This document shows positions 35,264 to 42,423 of a stretch of 64,000 bases of DNA, in pieces (position 1 is the first letter of the stretch; each line of letters begins with the position of its first letter). The DNA is from UBA7672 sp030824255 (lineage in GTDB: Bacteria > Pseudomonadota > Alphaproteobacteria > Caulobacterales > Hyphomonadaceae). The position numbers were made by a program, and so were the translations under genes. Under the pieces are notes generated by a model that saw only the letters and a program-made list of their open reading frames with translations, was not told the origin of the DNA and made no database searches. The DNA is taken from contig OW818686.1 of NCBI GenBank assembly GCA_942493305.1, forward strand, positions 3,100,001 to 3,164,000. Direction: 5' to 3'.

Positions 35264-35704
35264 ATGACCCTCACGATCCGTCCCCTCGCAGCTGCCGACC
35301 GCAATCAGTGGGACGCACTCTGGCAAGGCTATCTGCGCTTCTACGAAAGCTCGGTCCCTGACGCCGTGACCGACCTCACCTGGACCCGTATCCTCGATCC
35401 AGAAGCCCCCATCATGGGGCTCTGCGCTGAGGCCCCCGACGGCACGCTCTTGGGCATCGTCCACTACCTGTTCCACCCGGTCACATGGGCGGCGGGTCCG
35501 CGCTGCTATCTGGAAGACCTGTTCACGGCCAGCGAGGCGCGCGGGCAGGGCGTCGGCCGGGCGCTGATCGAAGCGGTCTATGCGGCGGCGGACGCCCGCG
35601 GCGCCGATCAGGTCTACTGGCTGACCCAGGACACCAACGCCACAGCGCGCCGCCTTTACGATCAGGTCGCGCGCGCAACGCCCTTCATCAAGTACAGGCG
35701 ATAG
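35264..35704 (+). CDS. GNAT family N-acetyltransferase
   Basis: Acetyl-CoA-dependent transfer to an amine on an unknown substrate. The 146-residue protein contains the complete GNAT core: LTIRPLAAADRNQWDALW at the N-terminus, strand LLGIVHYLFHP, YLEDLFTASEARGQGVGRALIEA (motif A, pyrophosphate loop) and the YWLTQDTNATARRLYDQV motif B region. Start ATG 35264 matches the family start; an upstream TTG at 35240 is unlikely. Confidence 0.92.
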   Translation: MTLTIRPLAAADRNQWDALWQGYLRFYESSVPDAVTDLTWTRILDPEAPIMGLCAEAPDGTLLGIVHYLFHPVTWAAGPRCYLEDLFTASEARGQGVGRALIEAVYAAADARGADQVYWLTQDTNATARRLYDQVARATPFIKYRR

Positions 35705-35747
35705 CCGGGCGCTTGACCTCTCGGCTCTGTGGGCTCATCGGAAAACC

Positions 35748-36449
35748 ATGACGACCACTTCCGCACTCGTGCTGTTTTCCGGCGGTCAGGATTCCGCTGT
35801 CTGCCTCGCCTGGGCGCTGTCGCGCTTCGACAGGGTGGAGACGGTGGGGTTCGACTATCGCCAGCGCCATCGTGTGGAGCTGGATTGCCGCAAGGTGTTT
35901 CTGGCGAAGCTGCGCGCGCAGTTTCCGGCGTGGGCGGAAAAGCTGGGCGAGGATCATTTGCTTGATCTCGGCGTTCTCGGCGAAGTCTCCGACACCGCGC
36001 TTACGCGCGAGCAGGAGATCGGCTTTGCGGACAGCGGCCTGCCGAGCACGTTTGTCCCGGGCCGCAATCTCGTCTTCCTGACATTCGCAGGCGCGGTGGC
36101 CTACCGTCGCGGCCTCCACGCGCTCGTTGGCGGCATGTGCGAGACGGATTTCTCCGGCTATCCGGATTGCCGCCGCAGCACGATGGACGCGCTGCAGAGT
36201 GCGCTGACGCTCGGCATGGACCGCGCAACGCCCATCGAAACGCCGCTGATGTATCTGGACAAGGCGCAGACATGGTCGCTGGCGGAAGAGCTTGGCGGGC
36301 AGGTGCTTGTCGATCTCATCATCGAAGAGACGCACACCTGCTATCTCGGCGACCGCACGCAGCGCCATGACTGGGGCTATGGCTGCGGGACATGCCCCGC
36401 GTGCGATCTGCGCGCGAAGGGTTATGCGAAGTGGAAGGGCGCGCCGTGA
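35748..36449 (+). CDS. queC: 7-cyano-7-deazaguanine synthase
   Basis: ATP-dependent conversion of 7-carboxy-7-deazaguanine to preQ0, the precursor of queuosine in tRNA. It is 233 residues. The PP-loop is LFSGGQDSAV near residue 9. A zinc site is formed by Cys in HTCYLGD and the C-terminal CGTCPAC cluster. RNLVFLTFAGAVAYRRG is the typical middle motif. queE overlaps its stop by 4 bases. queD and queF are not in the window. Confidence 0.96.
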   Translation: MTTTSALVLFSGGQDSAVCLAWALSRFDRVETVGFDYRQRHRVELDCRKVFLAKLRAQFPAWAEKLGEDHLLDLGVLGEVSDTALTREQEIGFADSGLPSTFVPGRNLVFLTFAGAVAYRRGLHALVGGMCETDFSGYPDCRRSTMDALQSALTLGMDRATPIETPLMYLDKAQTWSLAEELGGQVLVDLIIEETHTCYLGDRTQRHDWGYGCGTCPACDLRAKGYAKWKGAP

Positions 36450-37078
36450 CGTATTCGGTGAAGGAGTGCTTCTACACGCTGCAGGGCGAAGGCGCACACA
36501 CCGGTCGTGCCGCCGTCTTCCTGCGCTTCGCCGGCTGCAATCTCTGGAGCGGGCTGGAGCGGGATCGCGCGAGCGCCGTCTGCAAATTCTGCGATACGGA
36601 TTTCATCGGCGTCGATGGTGATGGCGGCGGCAAGTTCACCTCCGCCATAGCTGTCGCCAACCACGTCGCCGCGCGCTGGCAGGGCGTCGGCGGCCGCCGC
36701 TATGTCGTCTGCACCGGCGGCGAACCGCTTCTGCAACTCGATGAAGAGCTGATCGCCGCGCTCCAGGCCAAGGGCTTCGAGGTCGCTGTCGAAACCAACG
36801 GCACGATCGAAGCGCCTGCATCGCTCGACTGGATCTGCGTCTCGCCCAAATCCACGTCAGAGCTGAAACAGACGCGCGGCAGCGAGCTGAAGCTGGTCTA
36901 TCCCCAAGCCGACGCGCCGCCCGAAAACTACGCGCACCTCGCCTTCGACAATTTCTTCCTCCAGCCGATGGATGGCCCGAACCGCGAGGCCAACACCGCC
37001 GCCTGCATCGCTTATTGCCTCGCCCATCCGCAATGGCGGCTCAGCCTGCAGACCCACAAGGTGACGGGGATTCCATGA
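36446..37078 (+). CDS. queE: 7-carboxy-7-deazaguanine synthase (radical SAM)
   Basis: Radical-SAM ring contraction of carboxy-tetrahydropterin to 7-carboxy-7-deazaguanine, the step before QueC. The 210-residue protein starts at GTG 36446 in a GTGA overlap with queC. The cluster-binding motif is the expanded CX14CX2C form (CNLWSG...VCKFCD), known in a branch of QueE proteins. TGGEPLLQLD and VETNGTIEAP follow as in the family. The end is QTHKVTGIP, where family members usually have the QxHKxxG motif. Confidence 0.95.
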   Translation: MTYSVKECFYTLQGEGAHTGRAAVFLRFAGCNLWSGLERDRASAVCKFCDTDFIGVDGDGGGKFTSAIAVANHVAARWQGVGGRRYVVCTGGEPLLQLDEELIAALQAKGFEVAVETNGTIEAPASLDWICVSPKSTSELKQTRGSELKLVYPQADAPPENYAHLAFDNFFLQPMDGPNREANTAACIAYCLAHPQWRLSLQTHKVTGIP

Positions 37079-37083
37079 GACGG

Positions 37084-37172
37084 GGCGGTCGGCAGTGGGC
37101 AGTCGGCATAGGCGGTAAAAAGAAATCGGCAGCAGGGAGGACCCTACTGCCGATTGCCCAATGCCTATTGCC
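37084..37172 (-). terminator. Terminator built from inverted GGCANNN heptad arrays
   Basis: On the plus strand four heptads of the form GGCNNNN run at 37084-37111 (GGCGGTC, GGCAGTG, GGCAGTC, GGCATAG). At 37145-37172 four heptads NNNTGCC run as their inverse (TACTGCC, GATTGCC, CAATGCC, TATTGCC). Inside, ATCGGCAG and CTGCCGAT (37125-37132 / 37147-37154) with AGGG/CCCT form a strong stem. On the minus strand it is followed by TTTCTTTTT, ending the gene at 37181-37660. Confidence 0.75.
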
Positions 37173-37180
37173 TGACTTGC

Positions 37181-37660
37181 TTACGACAGCTGGTCCGCGA
37201 ACCTGCGGCTGAAGCGGTCGAACGCGGTGCGGGCGTCGGTCCATGTCGTGGATGCGACGACGTTCTCGAGGTTGGTTTCGTACCAGTCATAGTCGAGACG
37301 GCCCACTTCCTTGCCCGAAGCGTCGTAGGCGATACCGTTGACGCGCGCGCCGCCGATGCTGATCGAGCGCATCGGATCGAGGCCCGGCTTGTTCGAGACC
37401 TGCTCCCATGTCGGGCGGTTGGGCTTTGCGTCTTCGATGGTCACGACAACGCGGTCGGCGTTCACGCCGCGCTGCGCGAAGACGTCGGTGATCTTGCGGG
37501 TCAGCGTGTCGGTGAGGACTTTCGACTCGCGAACGCCGAGATCGTCCACCAGCTTTTCCTGGAATTCCGTTGAGACCTTCGCCTCGACCGTGAGGGCGGC
37601 GGCGGGCATGGCCATGGCCAGTGCGGCAAAGGCGGAGATGGCGAGGGCGGCGATACGCAT
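37181..37660 (-). CDS. Exported protein of unknown function
   Basis: A 159-residue protein with a signal peptide (cleavage after AAA, near residue 22). The mature part has alternating strand and helix: VEAKVSTEFQEKLVDDLG, LTRKITDVFAQRG, DRVVVTIEDAKPNRPTW, GGARVNGIAYDASGKEVGRLDYDWYET and WTDARTAFDRFSRRFADQL. No cysteines or known motifs. The pattern fits a periplasmic alpha/beta domain seen in other Caulobacterales proteins, but I cannot name the family. It ends at a strong terminator. Confidence 0.75.
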   Translation of the reverse strand: MRIAALAISAFAALAMAMPAAALTVEAKVSTEFQEKLVDDLGVRESKVLTDTLTRKITDVFAQRGVNADRVVVTIEDAKPNRPTWEQVSNKPGLDPMRSISIGGARVNGIAYDASGKEVGRLDYDWYETNLENVVASTTWTDARTAFDRFSRRFADQLS

Positions 37661-37782
37661 GGTTCTGCTCCCTGATTTCCCGAGATGTTTTCTGATTCCG
37701 GCCTCTGGGGCCGGGCTCAGCCACTAATCAAACCTAACATGAAAGTGGGATGAACGGGACGTTATGGAAGAGCGCCGCCTGT

Positions 37783-38025
37783 TCAGCCGGGGTTTGAGGC
37801 TTTCTGCTGCTTCCGCAGCTCCTCGTTTTCCTTCTTCAGGCGGTCGATGTCCTGCTGCTGCCGTTCATCTTCGTCCGTGGTCACCAGGTCGACAGCGGCG
37901 CCGCCGACCATGCCGACTGCGCCGGCGGTGGCGCCGATGGCTGCGCCCGCGACACTCGCCACAAGACATCCCGACAAGAGGGGAATTGCGCCGACAAGAA
38001 CGGCGAAGACGATGGCTTTTTTCAT
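37783..38025 (-). CDS. Small lipoprotein with glycine-zipper and coiled coil
   Basis: An 80-residue protein. Signal peptide with lipobox LLSGC (Cys about 19). A Gly/Ala-rich segment (VAGAAIGATAGAVGMVGGAA) can insert in or pack against a membrane like a glycine zipper. Residues 55-78 are a charged coiled coil (IDRLKKENEELRKQ). Start 38025 (MKKAIVF) is the natural signal-peptide start; the longer frame adds an Arg/Pro-rich leader that is unlikely. Confidence 0.75.
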   Translation of the reverse strand: MKKAIVFAVLVGAIPLLSGCLVASVAGAAIGATAGAVGMVGGAAVDLVTTDEDERQQQDIDRLKKENEELRKQQKASNPG

Positions 38026-38109
38026 GAACGTCCGATTCCCCTGTGGGCGACCTTGGCGCGAGGGTAGCGCAGGCCGGGCCACAGGAGAACCGGAACGGTC
38101 AGTGTAGTC

Positions 38110-38823
38110 TTAGAGCGTGTCGGTCAGCACGATCTCGGCAGGGCCTTCCACGGCGCGGAAGACGATGCGCGAGGAACCGGTGACGGCGATGCCGTCGCGG
38201 GCGTTGGCGCGGTTGCCCCCGCCTTGTTCCGAAAGCACTTCGATCGCACCCGTGGCGGCGACAGCGTAGACATGCCGCTCAGGCGTTGTTTCCCAGACGA
38301 TTTCCTGGCCGGCTTCCAGCGTTACGCCGGCAACGCGGGCGTCTGCCTGGATGCCGAGCGCGCCGTCATCGCCCTTGCCGGAGGCGAGGATTGACCACGC
38401 GCCGGAACGATCCGACTTCGGAAACTGTTTCGCGCCCCAGCTGGGCTTCTGGCCGTGACGGTCGGGTTCGATCCAGATCTGGAACAGTGTCGTGCTTTCG
38501 TCTTCCAGATTGTATTCGGCATGACGCACGCCTGTTCCGGCCGACATGACCTGCACATCGCCAGCAGCCGTGCGGCCTTGATTGCCCATCGAGTCCTGGT
38601 GCGTGATGGCGCCGGTGCGGACGTAGGTGATGATTTCCATGTCGCGGTGCGGGTGCGGCGGGAAGCCGGACTTCGGCGCGATCAGGTCGTCATTCCAGAC
38701 GCGAAGCTTGCCCCAGCTCATGCGCTTGGGGTCGTAATAGTCCGCGAAAGAGAAGTGGTGATGGGCGTCGAGCCAGCCATGGTTGGCGCCGCCCAGCGAG
38801 GAGAAGGGACGAACTTCGATCAT
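38110..38823 (-). CDS. Pirin family protein, YhhW-like (quercetinase type)
   Basis: Cupin protein with one metal site; E. coli YhhW and human pirin cleave quercetin in vitro. It is 237 residues. The metal ligands keep the YhhW numbering: His57 and His59 (FPPHPHRDME), His101 and Glu103 (VRHAEYN). The second cupin half lacks ligands as usual. A perfect 14-bp palindrome lies 37 bases upstream of the start; a close match precedes the dioxygenase gene at 42016, so the two may share a regulator that responds to electrophiles or aromatics. Confidence 0.94.
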   Translation of the reverse strand: MIEVRPFSSLGGANHGWLDAHHHFSFADYYDPKRMSWGKLRVWNDDLIAPKSGFPPHPHRDMEIITYVRTGAITHQDSMGNQGRTAAGDVQVMSAGTGVRHAEYNLEDESTTLFQIWIEPDRHGQKPSWGAKQFPKSDRSGAWSILASGKGDDGALGIQADARVAGVTLEAGQEIVWETTPERHVYAVAATGAIEVLSEQGGGNRANARDGIAVTGSSRIVFRAVEGPAEIVLTDTL

Positions 38824-38860
38824 TTTTTGGTCTCCCTTGTTCTGTGTTGGACGTCATGTA

Positions 38861-38874
38861 GTTGCATATGCAAC
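38861..38874 (-). promoter_or_regulatory. Palindromic operator candidate upstream of pirin
   Basis: GTTGCATATGCAAC, a perfect 14-bp palindrome starting 38 bases upstream of the pirin start codon. Near-identical to the site at 42035-42048. The size and symmetry suit a MarR- or LysR-like dimer. Confidence 0.7.
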
Positions 38875-39150
38875 AAAATGCAAGAGGGCTGCGTTGGGGC
38901 CCATAATCTCCCAATACCGCAGCTGAACCAGACCCCACCTGTTATCCTCCCGAAAGGCCGGGTCTGGACCGCCGGGCTCCCCCCGCCTGCACCGCGTCAC
39001 CCGCGCGACCACGCACATTTCGGGGGAAACGCGTTGTCCCCATCCGGAGGAAACAGAAGAATCTTCTGGCCGGATTTCAGCGCACTAGCCGCAGAGATTG
39101 GGGGAAGCACGTGCTCAGAACTGTGTGCATGAAAAGCTGGCCTATACTGA

Positions 39151-39209
39151 CTGCGTCCACCCCGCTGGAGGGCAGCTGATCAATGTTCAACAGTGCGGGG
39201 TGGATGCAG
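39151..39209 (+). ncRNA. Candidate structured RNA, 15-bp stem
   Basis: CTGCGTCCACCCCGC pairs with GCGGGGTGGATGCAG over 15 positions. The only non-Watson-Crick pair is G-T, which is a wobble on the plus strand but a C-A mismatch on the minus strand, favouring transcription rightward. The loop is 29 nt. TATACT lies 2 bases upstream, but the -35 region is weak. No known RNA family was recognised. Confidence 0.3.
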
Positions 39210-39568
39210 ATGAGCGTGAAAGCCCGTGCCAAACCCTAATAAGGCAAGCTCGGGAGCACGCGGAGGCTGGAGGGCCCAAGCCCCCCTCCGGCAGCCTATC
39301 AAACTCCGCGTTTCGGGAGCCATGGGATGGACACCCATGATCCGCACGCCGGCGGCGCATCAACGTCAGATGGCTGAAACGACGCCATTGCTCGAAGCCG
39401 GCGGAAAATGTCTGCACGGGGACGCGGGAGCCGCGAACCTTCTTTGACGACGCCAACCACGCGGGGCCTCCCGCGTCCCCGGCCCTCCATGTGGGCCAGA
39501 GCTACAGCGAACCTCCAGATGCTCCGGCGTCGTGGAGCTTTTGGTGTTTGTGGGCGCACCCTTCGCTT

Positions 39569-39603
39569 GTCATCCCCGAAGCGCGCAAGCGCTATCCGGA
39601 GCC
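39569..39603. repeat. Partial copy of the TGTCATCCCGA repeat
   Basis: TGTCATCCCCGAAGCGCGC followed by AAGCGCTATCCGGAGCC. It parallels the left third of the element at 17442 (TGTCATCCCGAAAGC...GCTATCCGGAGCC). The right inverted end is not found, so the copy is truncated. Confidence 0.6.
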
Positions 39604-39709
39604 TACGTCTCCCGAAACTGCATCGCTTCAGATTCTGTCCGCCATCACGCGCCCAGCGCAGCGGAATTACCCTAATTCCTAACGCTCGTTAACTCACGCG
39701 CGCGCAGCC

Positions 39710-40141
39710 TCAGTCGCCATATCCCTCGATACGATTGCTGACATCGGGCATACGCATTCCGTCGACACGTCCCCCGCGATACAACCGGCCCAGTTCGCAC
39801 CATCGCGGCTTGCGCTCAGTCGCAACTGCGACGGCGTCGGCGTCGTCAAGCGCACTGAATACGTGCCACTGATGAAGCTGCCCATCTCCGGGCGCATCGC
39901 AGACGATCATGTCGGCTGTGCAGCGTATGGCCGGGGGCGGAATCTCGGATCGATTGCCGCAAGGTTCATACGCAACTGTGTAATGGCCGCCGATACCGAT
40001 AGCGGCCATCTGGTCGATACCGAAGCGGCGAAACTCGCGGTCGCTGTTCTGCGTGAAGGCCGTGAACAGCCCGAAAGCCCCCACGAAAATGAATGCCAGC
40101 ACGATGCCCGCGCCGAGGGTCAGCTTGAACGGCTTGCGCAT
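39710..40141 (-). CDS. Single-pass membrane protein with periplasmic domain, unknown function
   Basis: A 143-residue protein with one N-terminal hydrophobic helix (LTLGAGIVLAFIFVGAFGLF) after a basic start (MRKPFK), so the rest faces the periplasm. The soluble part contains four cysteines (EPCGN, IRCTAD, IVCDAPG, RWCELG), likely two disulfides. No family was recognised. Start 40141 has GGGAGA upstream; the longer 167-residue reading lacks a ribosome-binding site. Codon use is slightly atypical. Confidence 0.65.
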   Translation of the reverse strand: MRKPFKLTLGAGIVLAFIFVGAFGLFTAFTQNSDREFRRFGIDQMAAIGIGGHYTVAYEPCGNRSEIPPPAIRCTADMIVCDAPGDGQLHQWHVFSALDDADAVAVATERKPRWCELGRLYRGGRVDGMRMPDVSNRIEGYGD

Positions 40142-40214
40142 CCGCGTCTCCCACAACGCAACACGTCGCGACAGGCTCGATTGTAAGCGCGCATCCCGCG
40201 CTCCCAAAATCAAA

Positions 40215-40240
40215 ACGCCCCCGGCGCGAGCCGGGGGCGT
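40215..40240 (-). terminator. Rho-independent terminator of the NIPSNAP gene
   Basis: ACGCCCCCGGC-GCGA-GCCGGGGGCGT, an 11-bp stem; on the minus strand it is followed by TTTTGATTTT. It lies 25 bases after the gene's stop. Confidence 0.9.
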
Positions 40241-40264
40241 CTGGATTTCATAAGTGCTGCAATC

Positions 40265-41119
40265 CTACTTCACCGGCGAATAGTCGGTCGGCGTCAGCTG
40301 CACCGAGACAACGCCGCCCGGCGATTTGAGCAGCGGACCGGCAGCCTCGCTTTCGGTGCGGACCTTCACCCACTCCGGATCCTGCGAGAAAGCCTGCCAC
40401 ATCGTCGTGCGCGCGGCGGCGGTGGGATAGGCCATCAGGTAGATCATCTTGTCGGTCTGCGCCGGCTGGTCGGCCACGGGGCGCCAGTAGAGATAGTTGG
40501 TCATCCCAAGGCGCGAGAAGATGCTCATCGTGTGATTGCGGAAGCGGGCGTGGACATTTTCCAGCTTGCCCGGATTGGCCGTGTATGTCCGCAGCTCCCA
40601 GTGGCGCGGCGTCGAGGACGAGGAGAGGTTCAGCTTCGGCGAATAGTCCGTCGCGCTGACGAAGATGTTCTCGATGTTCGAGGTCAGCGAGCCGTCCTTC
40701 TGGCTCTCGCCATAGACCTTCTGCCAGTCCGGATCCTGCGCAAAGGCGCGCCAGGACGCATCGCGCGCCGCGCGGTCCTTGTAGCCCATCACATAGATCA
40801 GGCGGTTGTCAGCCGGCGCGCCCGGCGCGGTTTGCACATGCCAGAAGCCAACCGGCGTCATGCCGTGTTTCCTGAACAGCCCCACCGTATGATCGCGGAA
40901 GCGCGTATCCAGCGCCGCAGCCTTGCCCTCGGCCGCTGTGTAGATGCGGATCTCGTAAAGCCCGATATCTGCCGCAGCGGGCGTCGATGAGCTGGACGAC
41001 ATGCCGGCGCAGGCCGAGAGGAAAAGCGAGCCAGCGGCGGCAACCGCTACGGCTGCGCGGCGCAGGATGGACATGCCGGTTCTGGTCATGGCGGCAGTGG
41101 GCTGGGCGAGCGTAGTCAT
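40265..41119 (-). CDS. NIPSNAP-family lipoprotein with two domains
   Basis: A 284-residue exported protein. The lipobox LSAC is at about residue 37 after a signal peptide, then a Ser-rich spacer. Two NIPSNAP ferredoxin-like domains follow, at about residues 52-160 (YEIRIYTAAEGKAAALDTRF, FWHVQT) and 170-284 (WELRTYTANPGKLENVHARF, YLYWRPV). NIPSNAP proteins are usually cytoplasmic or mitochondrial, so a tandem lipoprotein form is notable. Function is unknown. Two in-frame Met (residues 11 and 16) are alternative starts. Confidence 0.88.
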   Translation of the reverse strand: MTTLAQPTAAMTRTGMSILRRAAVAVAAAGSLFLSACAGMSSSSSTPAAADIGLYEIRIYTAAEGKAAALDTRFRDHTVGLFRKHGMTPVGFWHVQTAPGAPADNRLIYVMGYKDRAARDASWRAFAQDPDWQKVYGESQKDGSLTSNIENIFVSATDYSPKLNLSSSSTPRHWELRTYTANPGKLENVHARFRNHTMSIFSRLGMTNYLYWRPVADQPAQTDKMIYLMAYPTAAARTTMWQAFSQDPEWVKVRTESEAAGPLLKSPGGVVSVQLTPTDYSPVK

Positions 41120-41236
41120 GTTTCCTCCGTGGTCTTTTCGATCGGCTCAACATCGCCGTTTCGAAATGACTTAGCGCAGTCGGGAAGGAAGAAACAGGGT
41201 GGGCGGTCACACGCGTTCGTGCGTCAGGCGAGCGGC

Positions 41237-42016
41237 CTAGCTGAACGCGAACGCATCCATGCGGAGGATGCCGTAGGTGGTGGACTGATGCATGTGCTCC
41301 ACTTTTCCGCCGCCCGCGCCTAGCGCCACGTAAAGCGGCAGGAGATGCTCCTCGGTCGGATGGTTGTGGACGGCCTCCGGCGCAAGGCTCCGGTAATTCA
41401 GGAGATCGTCCGTGCGGCCGTCGCGCAGGGCGGAAGCCATCCACTCCGCGAAAACATGCACCCAGTCCTGCTCCGGCGTATCGATGCGTCCCCCGGAGAT
41501 ACGGAAGCTGGAAAGGTCATGCGTGAAGCTGCCCGACCCGAGGATCAGCACGCCCTCCTTGCGCAGCGGCGCCAGCAACTGGCCGAGGCGGTAGTGGTGT
41601 TCCGGCCCCAGCCGCGTCTGCACCGACAGCTGCAGCACAGGAATATCTGCTTCAGGCCAGGCAACGATCAACGGGACCCAGGCCCCATGGTCCAGGCCGC
41701 GGTGCGTATCTATATCGGTGGTCATGCCGCCAGCGGTCAGCAGCTCCGCAATCCGGCGGGCAAGGCTCGCTGAGGGCGGTGCGGGATACTGCAGGTCGAA
41801 AAGCGCCTGCGGGAAGCCGCCGAAATCGTGAATGGTTTCGTTCTTTGCCGGCGCGTTCACCGCCGGGCGCAACCGCTCCCAGTGGGCGGAGACGACAAGG
41901 ATCGCTTTTGGCTGCTCCGGCAATTTCGCCGGCAGGTTCTTGAGAAAATCCCGCGCTTCCGCTGGCTCGAGCGCGAGCATGGGAGAGCCGTGAGAGACAA
42001 AGATCGCTGGCAACAT
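41237..42016 (-). CDS. ygiD: 4,5-DOPA extradiol dioxygenase-like protein (YgiD/LigB superfamily)
   Basis: Class III extradiol-type dioxygenase; YgiD/DODA cleaves catechols such as L-DOPA, using a single divalent metal. It is 259 residues. Metal-ligand histidines sit in FVSHGSPMLAL (N-terminus), VSAHW (about 45), and LDHGAWVPL (about 110). SGSFTHDL and HPTEEHLLPLYVALG are also conserved. A palindrome nearly identical to that upstream of pirin lies 19 bases before the start. Both genes could serve defence against, or use of, catecholic or flavonoid compounds. Confidence 0.93.
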   Translation of the reverse strand: MLPAIFVSHGSPMLALEPAEARDFLKNLPAKLPEQPKAILVVSAHWERLRPAVNAPAKNETIHDFGGFPQALFDLQYPAPPSASLARRIAELLTAGGMTTDIDTHRGLDHGAWVPLIVAWPEADIPVLQLSVQTRLGPEHHYRLGQLLAPLRKEGVLILGSGSFTHDLSSFRISGGRIDTPEQDWVHVFAEWMASALRDGRTDDLLNYRSLAPEAVHNHPTEEHLLPLYVALGAGGGKVEHMHQSTTYGILRMDAFAFS

Positions 42017-42034
42017 GCGAGCAACATGGAGTTA

Positions 42035-42048
42035 GTTGCAAATGCAAT
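42035..42048 (-). promoter_or_regulatory. Palindromic operator candidate upstream of ygiD
   Basis: GTTGCAAATGCAAT, matching GTTGCATATGCAAC at 38861 in 12 of 14 positions, and 19 bases upstream of the ygiD start codon. It lies in the spacer shared with the divergent small lipoprotein gene, which it could also affect. Confidence 0.65.
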
Positions 42049-42138
42049 CAAGTGGTCTTCCGGATCCATATTGACGGAAACGGAACTGGAGTGTGCGCAG
42101 TCTGCCGTCTCTGGGGAGAGTGACAAGGGGTGCTGTCG

Positions 42139-42417
42139 ATGCGGATCTGTCTGATGGTTGCCGGGCTTTTGCTGGCCGGATGCGGCGCGCCGCAGGGGGC
42201 CTCTGTCGAAGGCGAGACAGATGGCGCGTCAGTGAAAACCGCCGGGCTGGTCGAGGCCGAGCACGCCTGCGCCGAGATGACAGGTCACGTCGCCGCAGAT
42301 CGGGCAGGTGCGCCGTCCGCCGCCGACGAAAAGCGTCGGCACGAATTCCAGAGCTGCGTCTCCACCGTGCTGAAAGGCGAAGATACGCCAGCGCTGCGGG
42401 GCCGCACTGCTGGCTAG
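42139..42417 (+). CDS. Small lipoprotein of unknown function
   Basis: A 92-residue protein with a lipobox LLAGC (Cys near residue 13). The mature part has two further cysteines (EHACAEM, FQSCVS) about 40 residues apart. ATG 42139 is preceded by AAGGGG; GTG 42130 is an alternative. It is divergent from ygiD and convergent with the MFS gene (6 bases apart). No family was recognised. Confidence 0.65.
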   Translation: MRICLMVAGLLLAGCGAPQGASVEGETDGASVKTAGLVEAEHACAEMTGHVAADRAGAPSAADEKRRHEFQSCVSTVLKGEDTPALRGRTAG

Positions 42418-42423
42418 TCGCCG

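Larger units (their letters stand above)
38875..39709. other. Gene-free stretch (835 bases) with long inverted repeats
   Basis: No ORF here looks coding on either strand. Notable structures: ATCCGG(39042)...CAGAAGA-A-TCTTCTG...CCGGAT(39075); CTGCGTCCACCCCGC (39151-39165) with GCGGGGTGGATGCAG (39195-39209); and GGGGACGCGGGAG (39418-39430) with CTCCCGCGTCCCC (39468-39480). A partial copy of the 17442 repeat is at 39569-39603. TATACT at 39143 could be a -10 element just before the second stem. A small RNA or decayed repeat island are both possible. Confidence 0.5.

Noticed and set aside
38875..39709. tmRNA, RNase P RNA, SRP RNA or 6S RNA in the 39-kb gap
   Set aside because: The conserved landmark sequences of tmRNA, RNase P and SRP RNA (for example GAGGAAAGTCC or GGAAGGAAGCAG) are absent; 6S cannot be judged by eye.
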